The notes beneath the pieces were generated by a model. It saw only the letters and a program-made list of their open reading frames with translations. It made no database searches and was not told the origin of the DNA. A DNA stretch of 64,000 bases from Pseudanabaena sp. lw0831 (GTDB lineage: Bacteria; Cyanobacteriota; Cyanobacteriia; Pseudanabaenales; Pseudanabaenaceae), in contig NZ_BBJB01000085.1 of the NCBI RefSeq assembly GCF_016584665.1, positions 1 through 64,000 on the forward strand. Reading direction: 5' to 3'. This document shows positions 18,209 through 25,459 of the stretch, in pieces (position 1 is the stretch's first letter; the number at the start of each line of letters is the position of its first letter). The position numbers and the translations under genes were made by a program.

Positions 18209-18405
18209 TACCAAAACACAAAATGGCTACGCCATTTTGTGTTTTGGTATTACTTACTGGGTTTGGTTTTTAATCCACAAAAGTGTGACGACACTTTTGT
18301 GGATTGGTATAATTACAGCAATTTTCGAGCAACCGAACCAATAAAACTTTTGAGAGTGCTGCTTTGCAGCACTCTCAAAAGTTTTATTGGTTCGGATTTG
18401 AGCAC
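18200..18405. repeat. Three consecutive long hairpins, including family C copy 2
   Basis: Hairpin 1 is a perfect 28 bp (18200-18227 with 18231-18258, loop TAC) and begins in the last codons of the response regulator. Hairpin 2 is a perfect 15 bp (18272-18286 with 18291-18305). Hairpin 3 is a perfect 30 bp (18333-18362 with 18366-18395, loop TTT) inside family C boxes (18318-18405). The remaining spacer to 18594 shows nothing else clear. Confidence 0.85.
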
Positions 18406-18594
18406 TTTGCTCTCTAACTGAGTAAACGATGAATTTCAACCTAATTATTTTTAATTTTAAACTTATACAACTCATAACCTGATTTCAGCTTCGTATCATT
18501 GCGATCGGCGATTATTGAGAAGTAGAGATTAGCTGATTTAGCGAATGTCTCTGGTTATCGTAGTTTGAGCTAGCAAATTCAGGAGCATATTAAG

Positions 18595-19008
18595 ATGAAT
18601 ATCAAGTCCCTCAATCCTCTACTTACAAGTGTTGCTTTAGCAGGTTTTATCGGAGTTGGTGATGTAGCTGTCCGCTCATTTACTCCTCAATTTCAATCAG
18701 TAGCGATCGCTGAGGCAATGCCTTCTAAAAAAGCCCAAACAGAAATGCCTTCTGAAAAGACAGAGGCAGCAAAGCATATTGAAATCATTACCAAAAACAA
18801 GGGTCAGATTGGTGGTGGCGATCAGTTGCGTCGCTGGTTCTTTGGCGATCTCATGCCTTTAGGAGTGCAACCAGGTGGAGCAGGTATGGTAGTAAGTCTA
18901 TACAGCAAGACTCATGATGTCACATTTTCCTATTGTGCTACTTATGATGTAGTAGTCGCTGTGAAAAAAGGTCGGGTGGTTACATTCCCTGCTAAAGAAG
19001 TCAAATAA
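18595..19008 (+). CDS. Secreted or membrane-associated protein of unknown function
   Basis: A 137-residue protein with a signal-like N-terminus (MNIKSLNPLLTSVALAGFIGVG) and a possible cleavage region near residue 40 (VAIAEA). A charged Lys/Glu stretch follows, then a compact C-terminal domain with GDQLRRWFFGDLMPLGVQPGG and VTFSYCATYDVVVAVKKGR. I do not recognise the family. It starts ATG after a reasonable purine-rich site (AGGAGCA). It is followed at 110 bases by the DUF4079 gene on the same strand, so it may belong to that redox group. Confidence 0.65.
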   Translation: MNIKSLNPLLTSVALAGFIGVGDVAVRSFTPQFQSVAIAEAMPSKKAQTEMPSEKTEAAKHIEIITKNKGQIGGGDQLRRWFFGDLMPLGVQPGGAGMVVSLYSKTHDVTFSYCATYDVVVAVKKGRVVTFPAKEVK

Positions 19009-19117
19009 TTGATGTTTCGTAGAGCGAATATTTACACTCACTCTCAGCCCCCGCTCTGACATTGAGAGGGGGCAAATTGATTATTTTTTACTAAAGTTAT
19101 TTGCACCTACCAATCAT

Positions 19118-19825
19118 ATGGATCTAAAAGACACTCTAGCTTTACTACATCCCGCGATCGCGATCGCATTTGTATTCCCATTGATTGGTATCGTCATCAA
19201 TCGTTCTTGGCTGACTCGTCAACGTCGTCTGCAAGCCGCAAATGGAGAGAAAAGTAAGATTCCTCCAAGTGTAGGTTCCGAGCATTTAGCGATCGGTTAT
19301 TGGCTGAGTGGCTCGGTTGTGGGAGTAGCACTTTTGGGTATGGCTTTCCCGATTTTCTCCAAGATGATCGAACGCGACATTTTAACCAAAGAGCCATCAC
19401 GGGTTGCCTTTGTGGCGATCATGTTTATTGCTTCTATAGCTTCGATGGTATTTCTCTATCGGGCTACAAGCAAGTTATGGCGCGGTATTTTTGCGACCCT
19501 AACTGGAATAGGATTAATTATCTTAGGTGCTCAACCAGAAGTCTTTCGTCGCGATAAAGAATGGTTTTTCTCTCACTACTACTATGGGATAGCCGCAGCT
19601 TTGTTGATGATTTTTTCAATAGCGATCGTGCAGGATATTTACCAAGACCGCAAAAATCGCTGGCGCACTGTGCATATTTTACTGAATATTTTTGCGACTA
19701 TCCTGTTTTTAGGGCAGAGTATGACTGGCGCTAGAGATTTGTTGTCCATTCCCTATAGCTGGCAAGCTTCCTACATTTCTAAATGTGACTTTACAAATAA
19801 AACTTGCCCGCAAATCAACAAGTAG
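19118..19825 (+). CDS. DUF4079 integral membrane protein (cytochrome b561-like)
   Basis: A 235-residue protein with about six hydrophobic helices and histidines placed as in the cyanobacterial DUF4079 family: LLHPAIAIAF near residue 10, FSHYYYG near 150 and HILLN near 183. These are candidate haem ligands, since the fold is thought to resemble cytochrome b561. The C-terminal tail is outside the last helix and has two cysteines (KCDFTNKTC). The next gene, 127 bases downstream, encodes a membrane-anchored flavin/2Fe-2S reductase, which suggests electron transfer from NAD(P)H to a membrane haem. That pairing is inference from adjacency. Confidence 0.75.
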   Translation: MDLKDTLALLHPAIAIAFVFPLIGIVINRSWLTRQRRLQAANGEKSKIPPSVGSEHLAIGYWLSGSVVGVALLGMAFPIFSKMIERDILTKEPSRVAFVAIMFIASIASMVFLYRATSKLWRGIFATLTGIGLIILGAQPEVFRRDKEWFFSHYYYGIAAALLMIFSIAIVQDIYQDRKNRWRTVHILLNIFATILFLGQSMTGARDLLSIPYSWQASYISKCDFTNKTCPQINK

Positions 19826-19861
19826 ATTGGTTCAAAAGTGGGAGCGATTTCACTATTAGGG

Positions 19862-19922
19862 AATAAAGAAGTAATTTGTTGTGGCGAGGCTTCGACGTGA
19901 CACAACAAATTATTTCTTTATT
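19862..19922. repeat. 22-bp hairpin between the DUF4079 and reductase genes
   Basis: Arms 19862-19883 and 19901-19922 pair with one G-T wobble around a 17-base centre. It could attenuate transcription between the two genes. Confidence 0.7.
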
Positions 19923-19952
19923 AAAAAATCAGATTAATAACGGAATCCGCCA

Positions 19953-21296
19953 ATGTTAGAAGATATTAGACAAATCTCAAATCCCTTTGTTAGAGCAATA
20001 ACTTCTGGATTTTTTTTAAGTACTTTGGTGACCATCCCTGCTACTGCTGCAATTTTTTTGGTAAACCTCAAGAATGAATCTGCCTATAAATTCATTTTTT
20101 ATGCCTCAATCGCTAGTGCTACAGTTGGGGCAATGGGTGGTCTTGCGGCTGGGAAAAGCAAATCTGAGACATCAAAAAGCCCATTAGTTGAAGCTGGTGG
20201 CGGTATCGATTGGAAAGATTGGCGCAAATTTGTTGTCGATCGCAAAGTCAAAGAGAGTGAAAGCATTACATCTTTTTACCTAAAACCAGTGGATGGTGGA
20301 ATGATTCCCAATTTTACCCCTGGGCAATTTCTCACGATTCAGCTAGATATTCCCGAACAGTCGAAACCTGTAATCCGTACCTACTCACTTTCTGATTATA
20401 TCGAGTCTACCTCTCATTATCGACTCTCGATTAAGCGCGAACCTGCTCCCCCTGATACGATCGCACCTGCTGGGATCGCTTCTAATTTTATGCATGATCA
20501 CGTTCATGAAAGCTCGGTAATTTTGGCAAAACCTCCTGCTGGAAAGTTTGTGCTAGACGTGAATAGTTCGCAACCTGCGGTCTTAATCAGCAATGGTGTC
20601 GGCATTACGCCGATGATTAGCATGGCAAAAGCTGCTGGTTTGCTGAATCCACAAAGACATATCTGGTTTTTGCATGGAGCGAGAGATGGAAGTCTCCATG
20701 CCTTTCGCGATGAAGTTAATGCGATCGCAGTTAGTAATCCTAATTTACATATCGTTTATTGCTATAGCCGCCCTAGCTTAACTGATGAAGGCAATTATCA
20801 ACATAAAGGCTATGTGGATGTTGATTTGATCAAGAATGTAGTTGCACCTGAGATGCAGAATTTTTACGGTTCGACCGATGCAGAATATTTCCTCTGTGGC
20901 TCTCCATCATTTATGGATTCGCTTCGAGATGGATTGAGGGAGTGGGGTGTAGCTGATAATAAGGTTCTATTTGAATCTTTTGCCAAGACTAAGCCCAAGA
21001 AGGTAGAACAAGCCCAAGGTTTAACCCAAGAACATGTTTCTATCGAAGTGGTATTTAGTAAGTCTGGTAAAACGCTTAGCTGGAATCCTAAAGATGGAAC
21101 GATTTTAGAGTTTGCGGAAGCAAATGATATCTATCCCGATCATAGTTGTCGAGTCGGCGTTTGCGGTACTTGTATGTGCAAAATTCCTGAAGGAGATGTT
21201 GATTATGAAGAAACACCAACAGCTTCTGTTGACCGTGGTTCAGTCCTCATCTGTATCTCTAAACCTAAGACTGCAAGGGTTGTTCTCGATATTTAA
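19953..21296 (+). CDS. Membrane-anchored FNR-type reductase with C-terminal 2Fe-2S domain
   Basis: A 447-residue electron-transfer flavoprotein. Two membrane helices (about residues 12-38 and 46-66) precede an FAD domain with RTYSLSDY (142-149) and a NAD(P) domain with GVGITPM (215-221) and the later YFLCGSPSFMDS. The C-terminal plant-type ferredoxin domain has Cys spacing C-x4-C-x2-C (HSCRVGVCGTC) and a last Cys in VLICIS. This layout moves electrons from NAD(P)H through FAD to the iron-sulfur cluster at the membrane. The partner is probably the DUF4079 protein just upstream. Substrate or acceptor unknown. Confidence 0.88.
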   Translation: MLEDIRQISNPFVRAITSGFFLSTLVTIPATAAIFLVNLKNESAYKFIFYASIASATVGAMGGLAAGKSKSETSKSPLVEAGGGIDWKDWRKFVVDRKVKESESITSFYLKPVDGGMIPNFTPGQFLTIQLDIPEQSKPVIRTYSLSDYIESTSHYRLSIKREPAPPDTIAPAGIASNFMHDHVHESSVILAKPPAGKFVLDVNSSQPAVLISNGVGITPMISMAKAAGLLNPQRHIWFLHGARDGSLHAFRDEVNAIAVSNPNLHIVYCYSRPSLTDEGNYQHKGYVDVDLIKNVVAPEMQNFYGSTDAEYFLCGSPSFMDSLRDGLREWGVADNKVLFESFAKTKPKKVEQAQGLTQEHVSIEVVFSKSGKTLSWNPKDGTILEFAEANDIYPDHSCRVGVCGTCMCKIPEGDVDYEETPTASVDRGSVLICISKPKTARVVLDI

Positions 21297-21301
21297 AACC
21301 C

Positions 21302-21352
21302 AAAACTAGAGATTGTGTCGCCCGCTACACGGGCGACACAATCTCTAGTTTT
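21302..21352 (+). terminator. Perfect 23-bp hairpin after the reductase gene
   Basis: Arms 21302-21324 and 21330-21352, loop CTACA, ending in a T-run. It begins a few bases after the stop codon. Confidence 0.85.
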
Positions 21353-21396
21353 TTAAACTACTTAGTTATTCCATTAGACCATAGTCATAAATTTGG

Positions 21397-22182
21397 ATGA
21401 TGAATATAATCGAATATGCGATCGAGGCTCTTTGTTTGGGTATGTTTATGGTTGTAGCAACCATAGTTACAGCCATTTTTCAGCTTCCTAGTTCTCCTAT
21501 TCATCAAGCGATCGCCGATCCATTGTTACGACGTTTTTTAATTGGCGTAACAATTGGACTAACCGCGATTTTGATTATTTATTCGCCTTTAGGTAAGCGA
21601 TCGGGCGCACATCTCAATCCTTCTGTAACTTTGACCTTTTGGCGACTTAAAAAAATTCGCACAATAGATGCTTGCTTTTACATCTTGGCACAAGTTCTTG
21701 GTGCAATCTTAGGCGTCTGGTTTGCGGGAATTCTACTTGGTATGGCGATCGCCGATCCAGCCGTAAACTATATTGCTACAGTTCCAAGTTCGGCAGGTGA
21801 GTTAATTGCTTTCTTGGTTGAATTTATCCTTTCATTAGGACTGATGACCTTAATTCTCAATGTGTCTAATCATCCAAAGCTTTCTCAATTAACGGGAGTG
21901 TTTGCTGGGATGTTATTGGTCATTTACATTACGATCGCCGCGCCGATTTCTGGGATGAGTATGAATCCTGCTAGATCTCTGGGTTCTGCTATACCTGCAC
22001 AAGCATGGTCCGGGTTCTGGATTTATTGTATCGCCCCTCCACTGGGAATGATCGTAGCCTCAGAACTCTATCTGCGAATGATCGGCAAAAAGAAAAGCAG
22101 AGCCGAGTTATGCTGCAAACTTTGTCCAAATAGTTCTACTCGATGTATTAGTCTCGTCTGCTGTCAGATGTGCAAGCTGTAG
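21397..22182 (+). CDS. Aquaporin/MIP-family channel with cysteine-rich tail
   Basis: A 261-residue channel with six hydrophobic helices and two pore loops. The first loop is HLNPSVTL (Ala of NPA replaced by Ser) and the second is SMNPARSLG. Members move water, glycerol or small neutral solutes; the NPS variant often goes with altered selectivity. After the last helix the protein ends with about 25 residues carrying seven cysteines, starting CCKLCPNSSTRC. This is unusual for an aquaporin and suggests metal binding or redox control. The gene follows the redox pair but is separated from it by a strong hairpin. Confidence 0.88.
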   Translation: MMNIIEYAIEALCLGMFMVVATIVTAIFQLPSSPIHQAIADPLLRRFLIGVTIGLTAILIIYSPLGKRSGAHLNPSVTLTFWRLKKIRTIDACFYILAQVLGAILGVWFAGILLGMAIADPAVNYIATVPSSAGELIAFLVEFILSLGLMTLILNVSNHPKLSQLTGVFAGMLLVIYITIAAPISGMSMNPARSLGSAIPAQAWSGFWIYCIAPPLGMIVASELYLRMIGKKKSRAELCCKLCPNSSTRCISLVCCQMCKL

Positions 22183-22379
22183 CTGATATTGGACTTCGAC
22201 TTTGGCAAGACAAGTAAAGAGATTGGATTTCTGCCATCAATCAAATGCTTATCACCAAGGTCGTGTAATTTGCTAGCGATCGCATTAGAAGCGCCAAATA
22301 TCACAGTTGCGATCGCGAGTAACCACCTACCGATAGCCCGATTTTGAGAATTAGGGATTTCAGAAAATTCTTGAGACAT
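22164..22379 (-). pseudogene. N-terminal remnant of an EamA/DMT-type transporter gene
   Basis: The ORF starts well (MSQEFSEIP, then RWLLAIATVIFGASNAIASKL and HLIDGRNPIS), which is how many cyanobacterial drug/metabolite-type transporters begin. After about 55 residues it becomes meaningless and stops inside the 3' end of the aquaporin gene. Intact members have about 300 residues and ten helices. The gene was probably cut when the aquaporin gene or its tail joined here. The resemblance covers a short stretch only. Confidence 0.4.
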
Positions 22380-22719
22380 TGCTTGACTATATTTTGTGAT
22401 GGAGCAATAAAATTAAATGCGATCGCGCAGCTTTCTAGTTGAAGGCTGGTATAAGTGTATGATTTTTTAGCACTGGTTTAGGAATGTTATGCTGCACAGC
22501 GATCGATAAAACTCCATTCAGGTATGTTACGCTGCAAAAAATTTGTTATTACACTTATTGGTCGCTTTATCTGGCAAGTTGTGCGATATTTATTTCATAC
22601 ATGTATTTATCCTGTGATCTGAAAGATAATATACAGTTAGGCAGAAATTCGACCTTCTGGCTATATTCACCATAGTTTTGCTTGCATTGTTTCAAATCCA
22701 GAATACATTCAGGTTAAAG
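22380..22719. other. A/T-rich spacer without a convincing gene
   Basis: 340 bases with two loosely repeated segments (GTTATGCTGCA near 22487 and GTTACGCTGCA near 22525). The ORFs crossing it have poor composition and no recognisable start. Nothing else is seen. Confidence 0.5.
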
Positions 22720-23184
22720 ATGAACTCAGAAAACATTGTAGTTGTTGAAAAGAATTTAGGCTACACCTTTTTGAACAAGGAACTGCTAATTCGAGCGCTT
22801 ACACGAAAAGCATTTGCTCAAGAAGAAAAGCAACAGGGTAGACATTGCGAGGATCAGGAAATTTATCGCGTTCTTGGTGACGCAATACTGAAAGCAATCC
22901 TTGTTGAATTACTGATCGAGAACGGTCATAACAGTCGAGAAAGTATCACCAACAAGAAGATAGAGCTTGAGAAAAGAGAAAGTTTGGGGAACTTGTTTCG
23001 AGCGATTGGTATTGCATCATTTATCCGTTTTGGCTTGGGTGAACAAAAGCAGAATATTGCTCAACAATCTTCTGTGTTAGGAGAAACCTTTGAAGCTCTA
23101 ATTGCAGCAGTTTATCTAGATAAAAAGAGTTACGAAACTACCAAGAGCTTGATATCGAAATTATTCAGTTCTCAGTTGACTTAG
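22720..23184 (+). CDS. RNase III-domain protein lacking dsRBD, altered catalytic residues
   Basis: A single RNase III-like helical domain of 154 residues with no double-stranded RNA-binding domain. The N-terminus (VVEKNLGYTFLNKELLIRALT) and the second half (GETFEALIAAVYLD) align well with RNase III. The signature LEFLGD reads YRVLGD, so the first catalytic Glu is Arg. The Asp of the second site (usually ADxFEA) is Glu (GETFEA), while the signature Asp and the last Glu are kept. Two of four metal-binding residues are changed. It may bind RNA without cutting, or be a variant mini-RNase. ATG 22720 is preferred over the upstream TTG. Confidence 0.75.
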   Translation: MNSENIVVVEKNLGYTFLNKELLIRALTRKAFAQEEKQQGRHCEDQEIYRVLGDAILKAILVELLIENGHNSRESITNKKIELEKRESLGNLFRAIGIASFIRFGLGEQKQNIAQQSSVLGETFEALIAAVYLDKKSYETTKSLISKLFSSQLT

Positions 23185-23213
23185 ATTCATATTTTTTGAA
23201 AAAGGTATTTAAC

Positions 23214-23606
23214 GTGAAAAAAGCTTGGCTGATAGGAATTTTGGGTATTCTATCCTCGTTCTGTCTATTATCCGCTTGCAGCGCAAGTAATAAATGGGTA
23301 TATGTCGCACAAGATTCTAGAGGATATAAATATCACTTCAACAACACTACAATCCAGAAGCAAGGTGATAACGTCACCTACGATCAGATGATTACATTAC
23401 CTGTCTCTGAAAATGGTATGACAGCTGGTACTAGCCAATTTACAGGCAGTTGTAAGACTAGGTTAGTTGCCGAAGACAAGCAAGCCGTTGTTATGAACGG
23501 TCAAAGTAAACCCCTCAAAATGACTATGAAAGGTGGAAAAATGTTTTTACAAGAAAATAGTGAGATGGGTAAGGTATTAACTGCTGTGTGTCAGTTCAGC
23601 AAATAG
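23214..23606 (+). CDS. Putative lipoprotein, surface-adhesin-E-like
   Basis: A 130-residue exported protein. From GTG 23214 it opens with a lipoprotein signal peptide (VKKAWLIGILGILSSF) and lipobox LLSAC, so the mature Cys would carry lipid. The domain after it (KWVYVAQDSRGYKYHFNNTTI, then VTYDQMITLP and a final VCQF with a second Cys pair) resembles small cyanobacterial surface or adhesin-E-like lipoproteins. It starts 29 bases after the RNase III-like gene on the same strand. Role unknown. Confidence 0.65.
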   Translation: MKKAWLIGILGILSSFCLLSACSASNKWVYVAQDSRGYKYHFNNTTIQKQGDNVTYDQMITLPVSENGMTAGTSQFTGSCKTRLVAEDKQAVVMNGQSKPLKMTMKGGKMFLQENSEMGKVLTAVCQFSK

Positions 23607-23744
23607 TGCGATCGCAAATCTTGTAGAGGGCGTTAATGAAATGTAACGCACCTTATTTTTTCTTGAACGAATGCAACTTGTTAGGAACAACTTCTGGTCA
23701 GTTATAATGCTAGACAAGGCAATGATCGAGGGAAATTCACAATC

Positions 23745-24020
23745 ATGGCAGTCCGTCAACCCCGCTATAGCAAAGAAGAGTTCGCTCAACGAGGTGATCT
23801 AATTTACCAAACGGAAATACGCCCACAAGTCGAAGCAGGTAATCATGGCAAAATAGTTGCTATTGACATTGAGACAGGTGCGTTTGAAATTGCCAATGAT
23901 ACGATGACTGCCACACGGAAACTTCGAGAACGGTTACCCGATTCCCAAACTTGGGTCGTCCGAATTGGCTATCGCGCCGTTCATCGTTTCGGTGCGCGGA
24001 GCTTGAAAGAAAAGCTATGA
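23745..24020 (+). CDS. Small conserved protein paired with an aspartic protease
   Basis: A 91-residue soluble protein (MAVRQPRYSKEEFAQRGDLIY, then GKIVAIDIETGAFEIA and a basic end GYRAVHRFGARSLKEKL). I cannot assign a family. Its last codons overlap the start of the protease gene by four bases (ATGA), so the two are translated together and probably act together. A substrate, inhibitor or antitoxin role would all fit. The ATG follows a normal spacer. Confidence 0.65.
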   Translation: MAVRQPRYSKEEFAQRGDLIYQTEIRPQVEAGNHGKIVAIDIETGAFEIANDTMTATRKLRERLPDSQTWVVRIGYRAVHRFGARSLKEKL

Positions 24021-24388
24021 TGCAGGGATACGGCAATAAGAATTATGAAGCTACGATTCTTGTGGTCGTTCGTAGCAATGCCAAACTAAAATCCATTAAT
24101 GCTGTTATTGATACAGGATTTACTGGTTTCTTGAGTCTTCCCAACGACATTATTACTGAACTTGGTCTGCCGTGGAGTTATCGCGATCGCGGAACTTTGG
24201 GTGATGGAAGTGAGGTTTTATTTGATATTTACGACGCAGTAGCTATTTGGGATGGCAAATCTCAAGAAATTGAAGTAAATTCAGCAGAAACAGATCCACT
24301 TATTGGGATGAGTATGCTTCGCGGATATCGACTGCAAGTATATACAATTGAGGGCGGATTGGTAATAATCACAGACTTATCAGATTAG
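24017..24388 (+). CDS. Retropepsin-like (clan AA) aspartic protease
   Basis: A 123-residue single-domain aspartic protease of the retroviral/clan AA type. The catalytic motif is AVIDTGFTGFLSLP, and the second hydrophobic-Gly motif is PLIGMSMLRGYRL. Such proteins act as dimers, each giving one Asp. The ATG at 24017 overlaps the TGA of the preceding gene; the longer frame start at 23951 lies inside that gene and is unlikely. Similar small two-gene units occur in cyanobacteria, but the substrate is unknown to me. Confidence 0.75.
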   Translation: MMQGYGNKNYEATILVVVRSNAKLKSINAVIDTGFTGFLSLPNDIITELGLPWSYRDRGTLGDGSEVLFDIYDAVAIWDGKSQEIEVNSAETDPLIGMSMLRGYRLQVYTIEGGLVIITDLSD

Positions 24389-24642
24389 CTGCAAAATCTC
24401 TTCTTTACCTGCCTCCAAAACCTCTGCTGAAAAATTGCAATAGAATCTCAAAAATGAGGATTTGCTGAGCGAACGCTTAAAAAAAATTCTCGAAACATCA
24501 GCTAATTCCAATCAACTTTTTATAACGCGCTAACCCTCTCTAATAGCTTTTCAATCAAAATAGATTGAAATTCTCTCAATGGTCTTAGCCTGCCGAGAAT
24601 TTCGCTCCGATACTATTGCAAATTTTAACACGGTAAAAAATC

Positions 24643-25449
24643 ATGAAGCTGGATGGAAAGATTGCTCTAGTCACTGGAAGCAGTGGTGGTATTGGTCAAG
24701 GTATTGCGATTCGATTGGCAAAGGAAGGCGCTAAGGTTGTGGTCAACTATCGCTCTAATCCTCAAGGTGCTGAAGAGACTTTAAATGCGATCAAAGCAAC
24801 TGGTGGAGATTGCATGATGGCTGAGGGCTTCTGTGATAACGATCGCGGTTATAGTATTGGTGCTGACTTGGGCATGGTTGATGACGTTCGCAAATTAATT
24901 GATGAGAGCATCAAGCATTTTGGAACTCTAGACATTCTAGTCAACAATGCAGGGATTGAGAAACACGCAGATTTTTGGGATGTTACCGAAAAAGATTTTG
25001 AAGCGGTAATGAATATCAATTTTAAAGGCGTTTTCTTTGCGACTCAATCCTTCGTTAAACATCAAATGAGCGAGGGTAAGCGCAATGGACGCATCATTAA
25101 CATTAGCTCTGTTCATGAAGAATTACCATTTCCCCACTTTACCGCCTACTGTGCCAGCAAAGGCGCTTTGAAGATGATGATGCGGAACCTTTCTGTAGAA
25201 CTTGGTGCGCTTGGTATCACTATCAATAACGTCGCTCCTGGTGCGATCGAAACTCCAATTAACAAAGCGCTTCTCAACGATCCCTCTAAATTGGAGCCTT
25301 TGCTAAAAAATATTCCTCTCGGTCGTTTGGGACAACCTGAAGATGTCGCTTCTGTGGTGACTTTTTTAGCTTCTGACGAGGCTCGATACATTACAGGTTC
25401 CACCATTGTTGTAGATGGTGGTTTGCTTTGGAACTATCAAGAGCAGTAG
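24643..25449 (+). CDS. Short-chain dehydrogenase, glucose 1-dehydrogenase-like
   Basis: A 268-residue NAD(P)-dependent SDR. The cofactor motif is TGSSGGIG (residues 11-18), NNAG near residue 105, catalytic Ser in NISSV, Tyr-Lys in YCASK, and a C-terminal ITGSTIVVDGG. Overall it looks most like glucose 1-dehydrogenases, oxidising a sugar or polyol. There is an insertion (GFCDNDRGYSIGADLG) near residue 65 not common in the family. It is the first gene of an operon with two GMC oxidoreductases; the next start is 10 bases downstream. Exact substrate is inferred from family only. Confidence 0.88.
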   Translation: MKLDGKIALVTGSSGGIGQGIAIRLAKEGAKVVVNYRSNPQGAEETLNAIKATGGDCMMAEGFCDNDRGYSIGADLGMVDDVRKLIDESIKHFGTLDILVNNAGIEKHADFWDVTEKDFEAVMNINFKGVFFATQSFVKHQMSEGKRNGRIINISSVHEELPFPHFTAYCASKGALKMMMRNLSVELGALGITINNVAPGAIETPINKALLNDPSKLEPLLKNIPLGRLGQPEDVASVVTFLASDEARYITGSTIVVDGGLLWNYQEQ

Positions 25450-25459
25450 GAAAAAAGCA

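Noticed and set aside
18254-18475. 73-residue minus-strand ORF across the triple hairpin region
   Set aside because: Made largely of palindromic sequence; no protein-like pattern.
22484-22675. 63-residue + strand ORF in the spacer before the RNase III-like gene
   Set aside because: Aromatic/Cys-rich random-looking composition and no ribosome-binding site.
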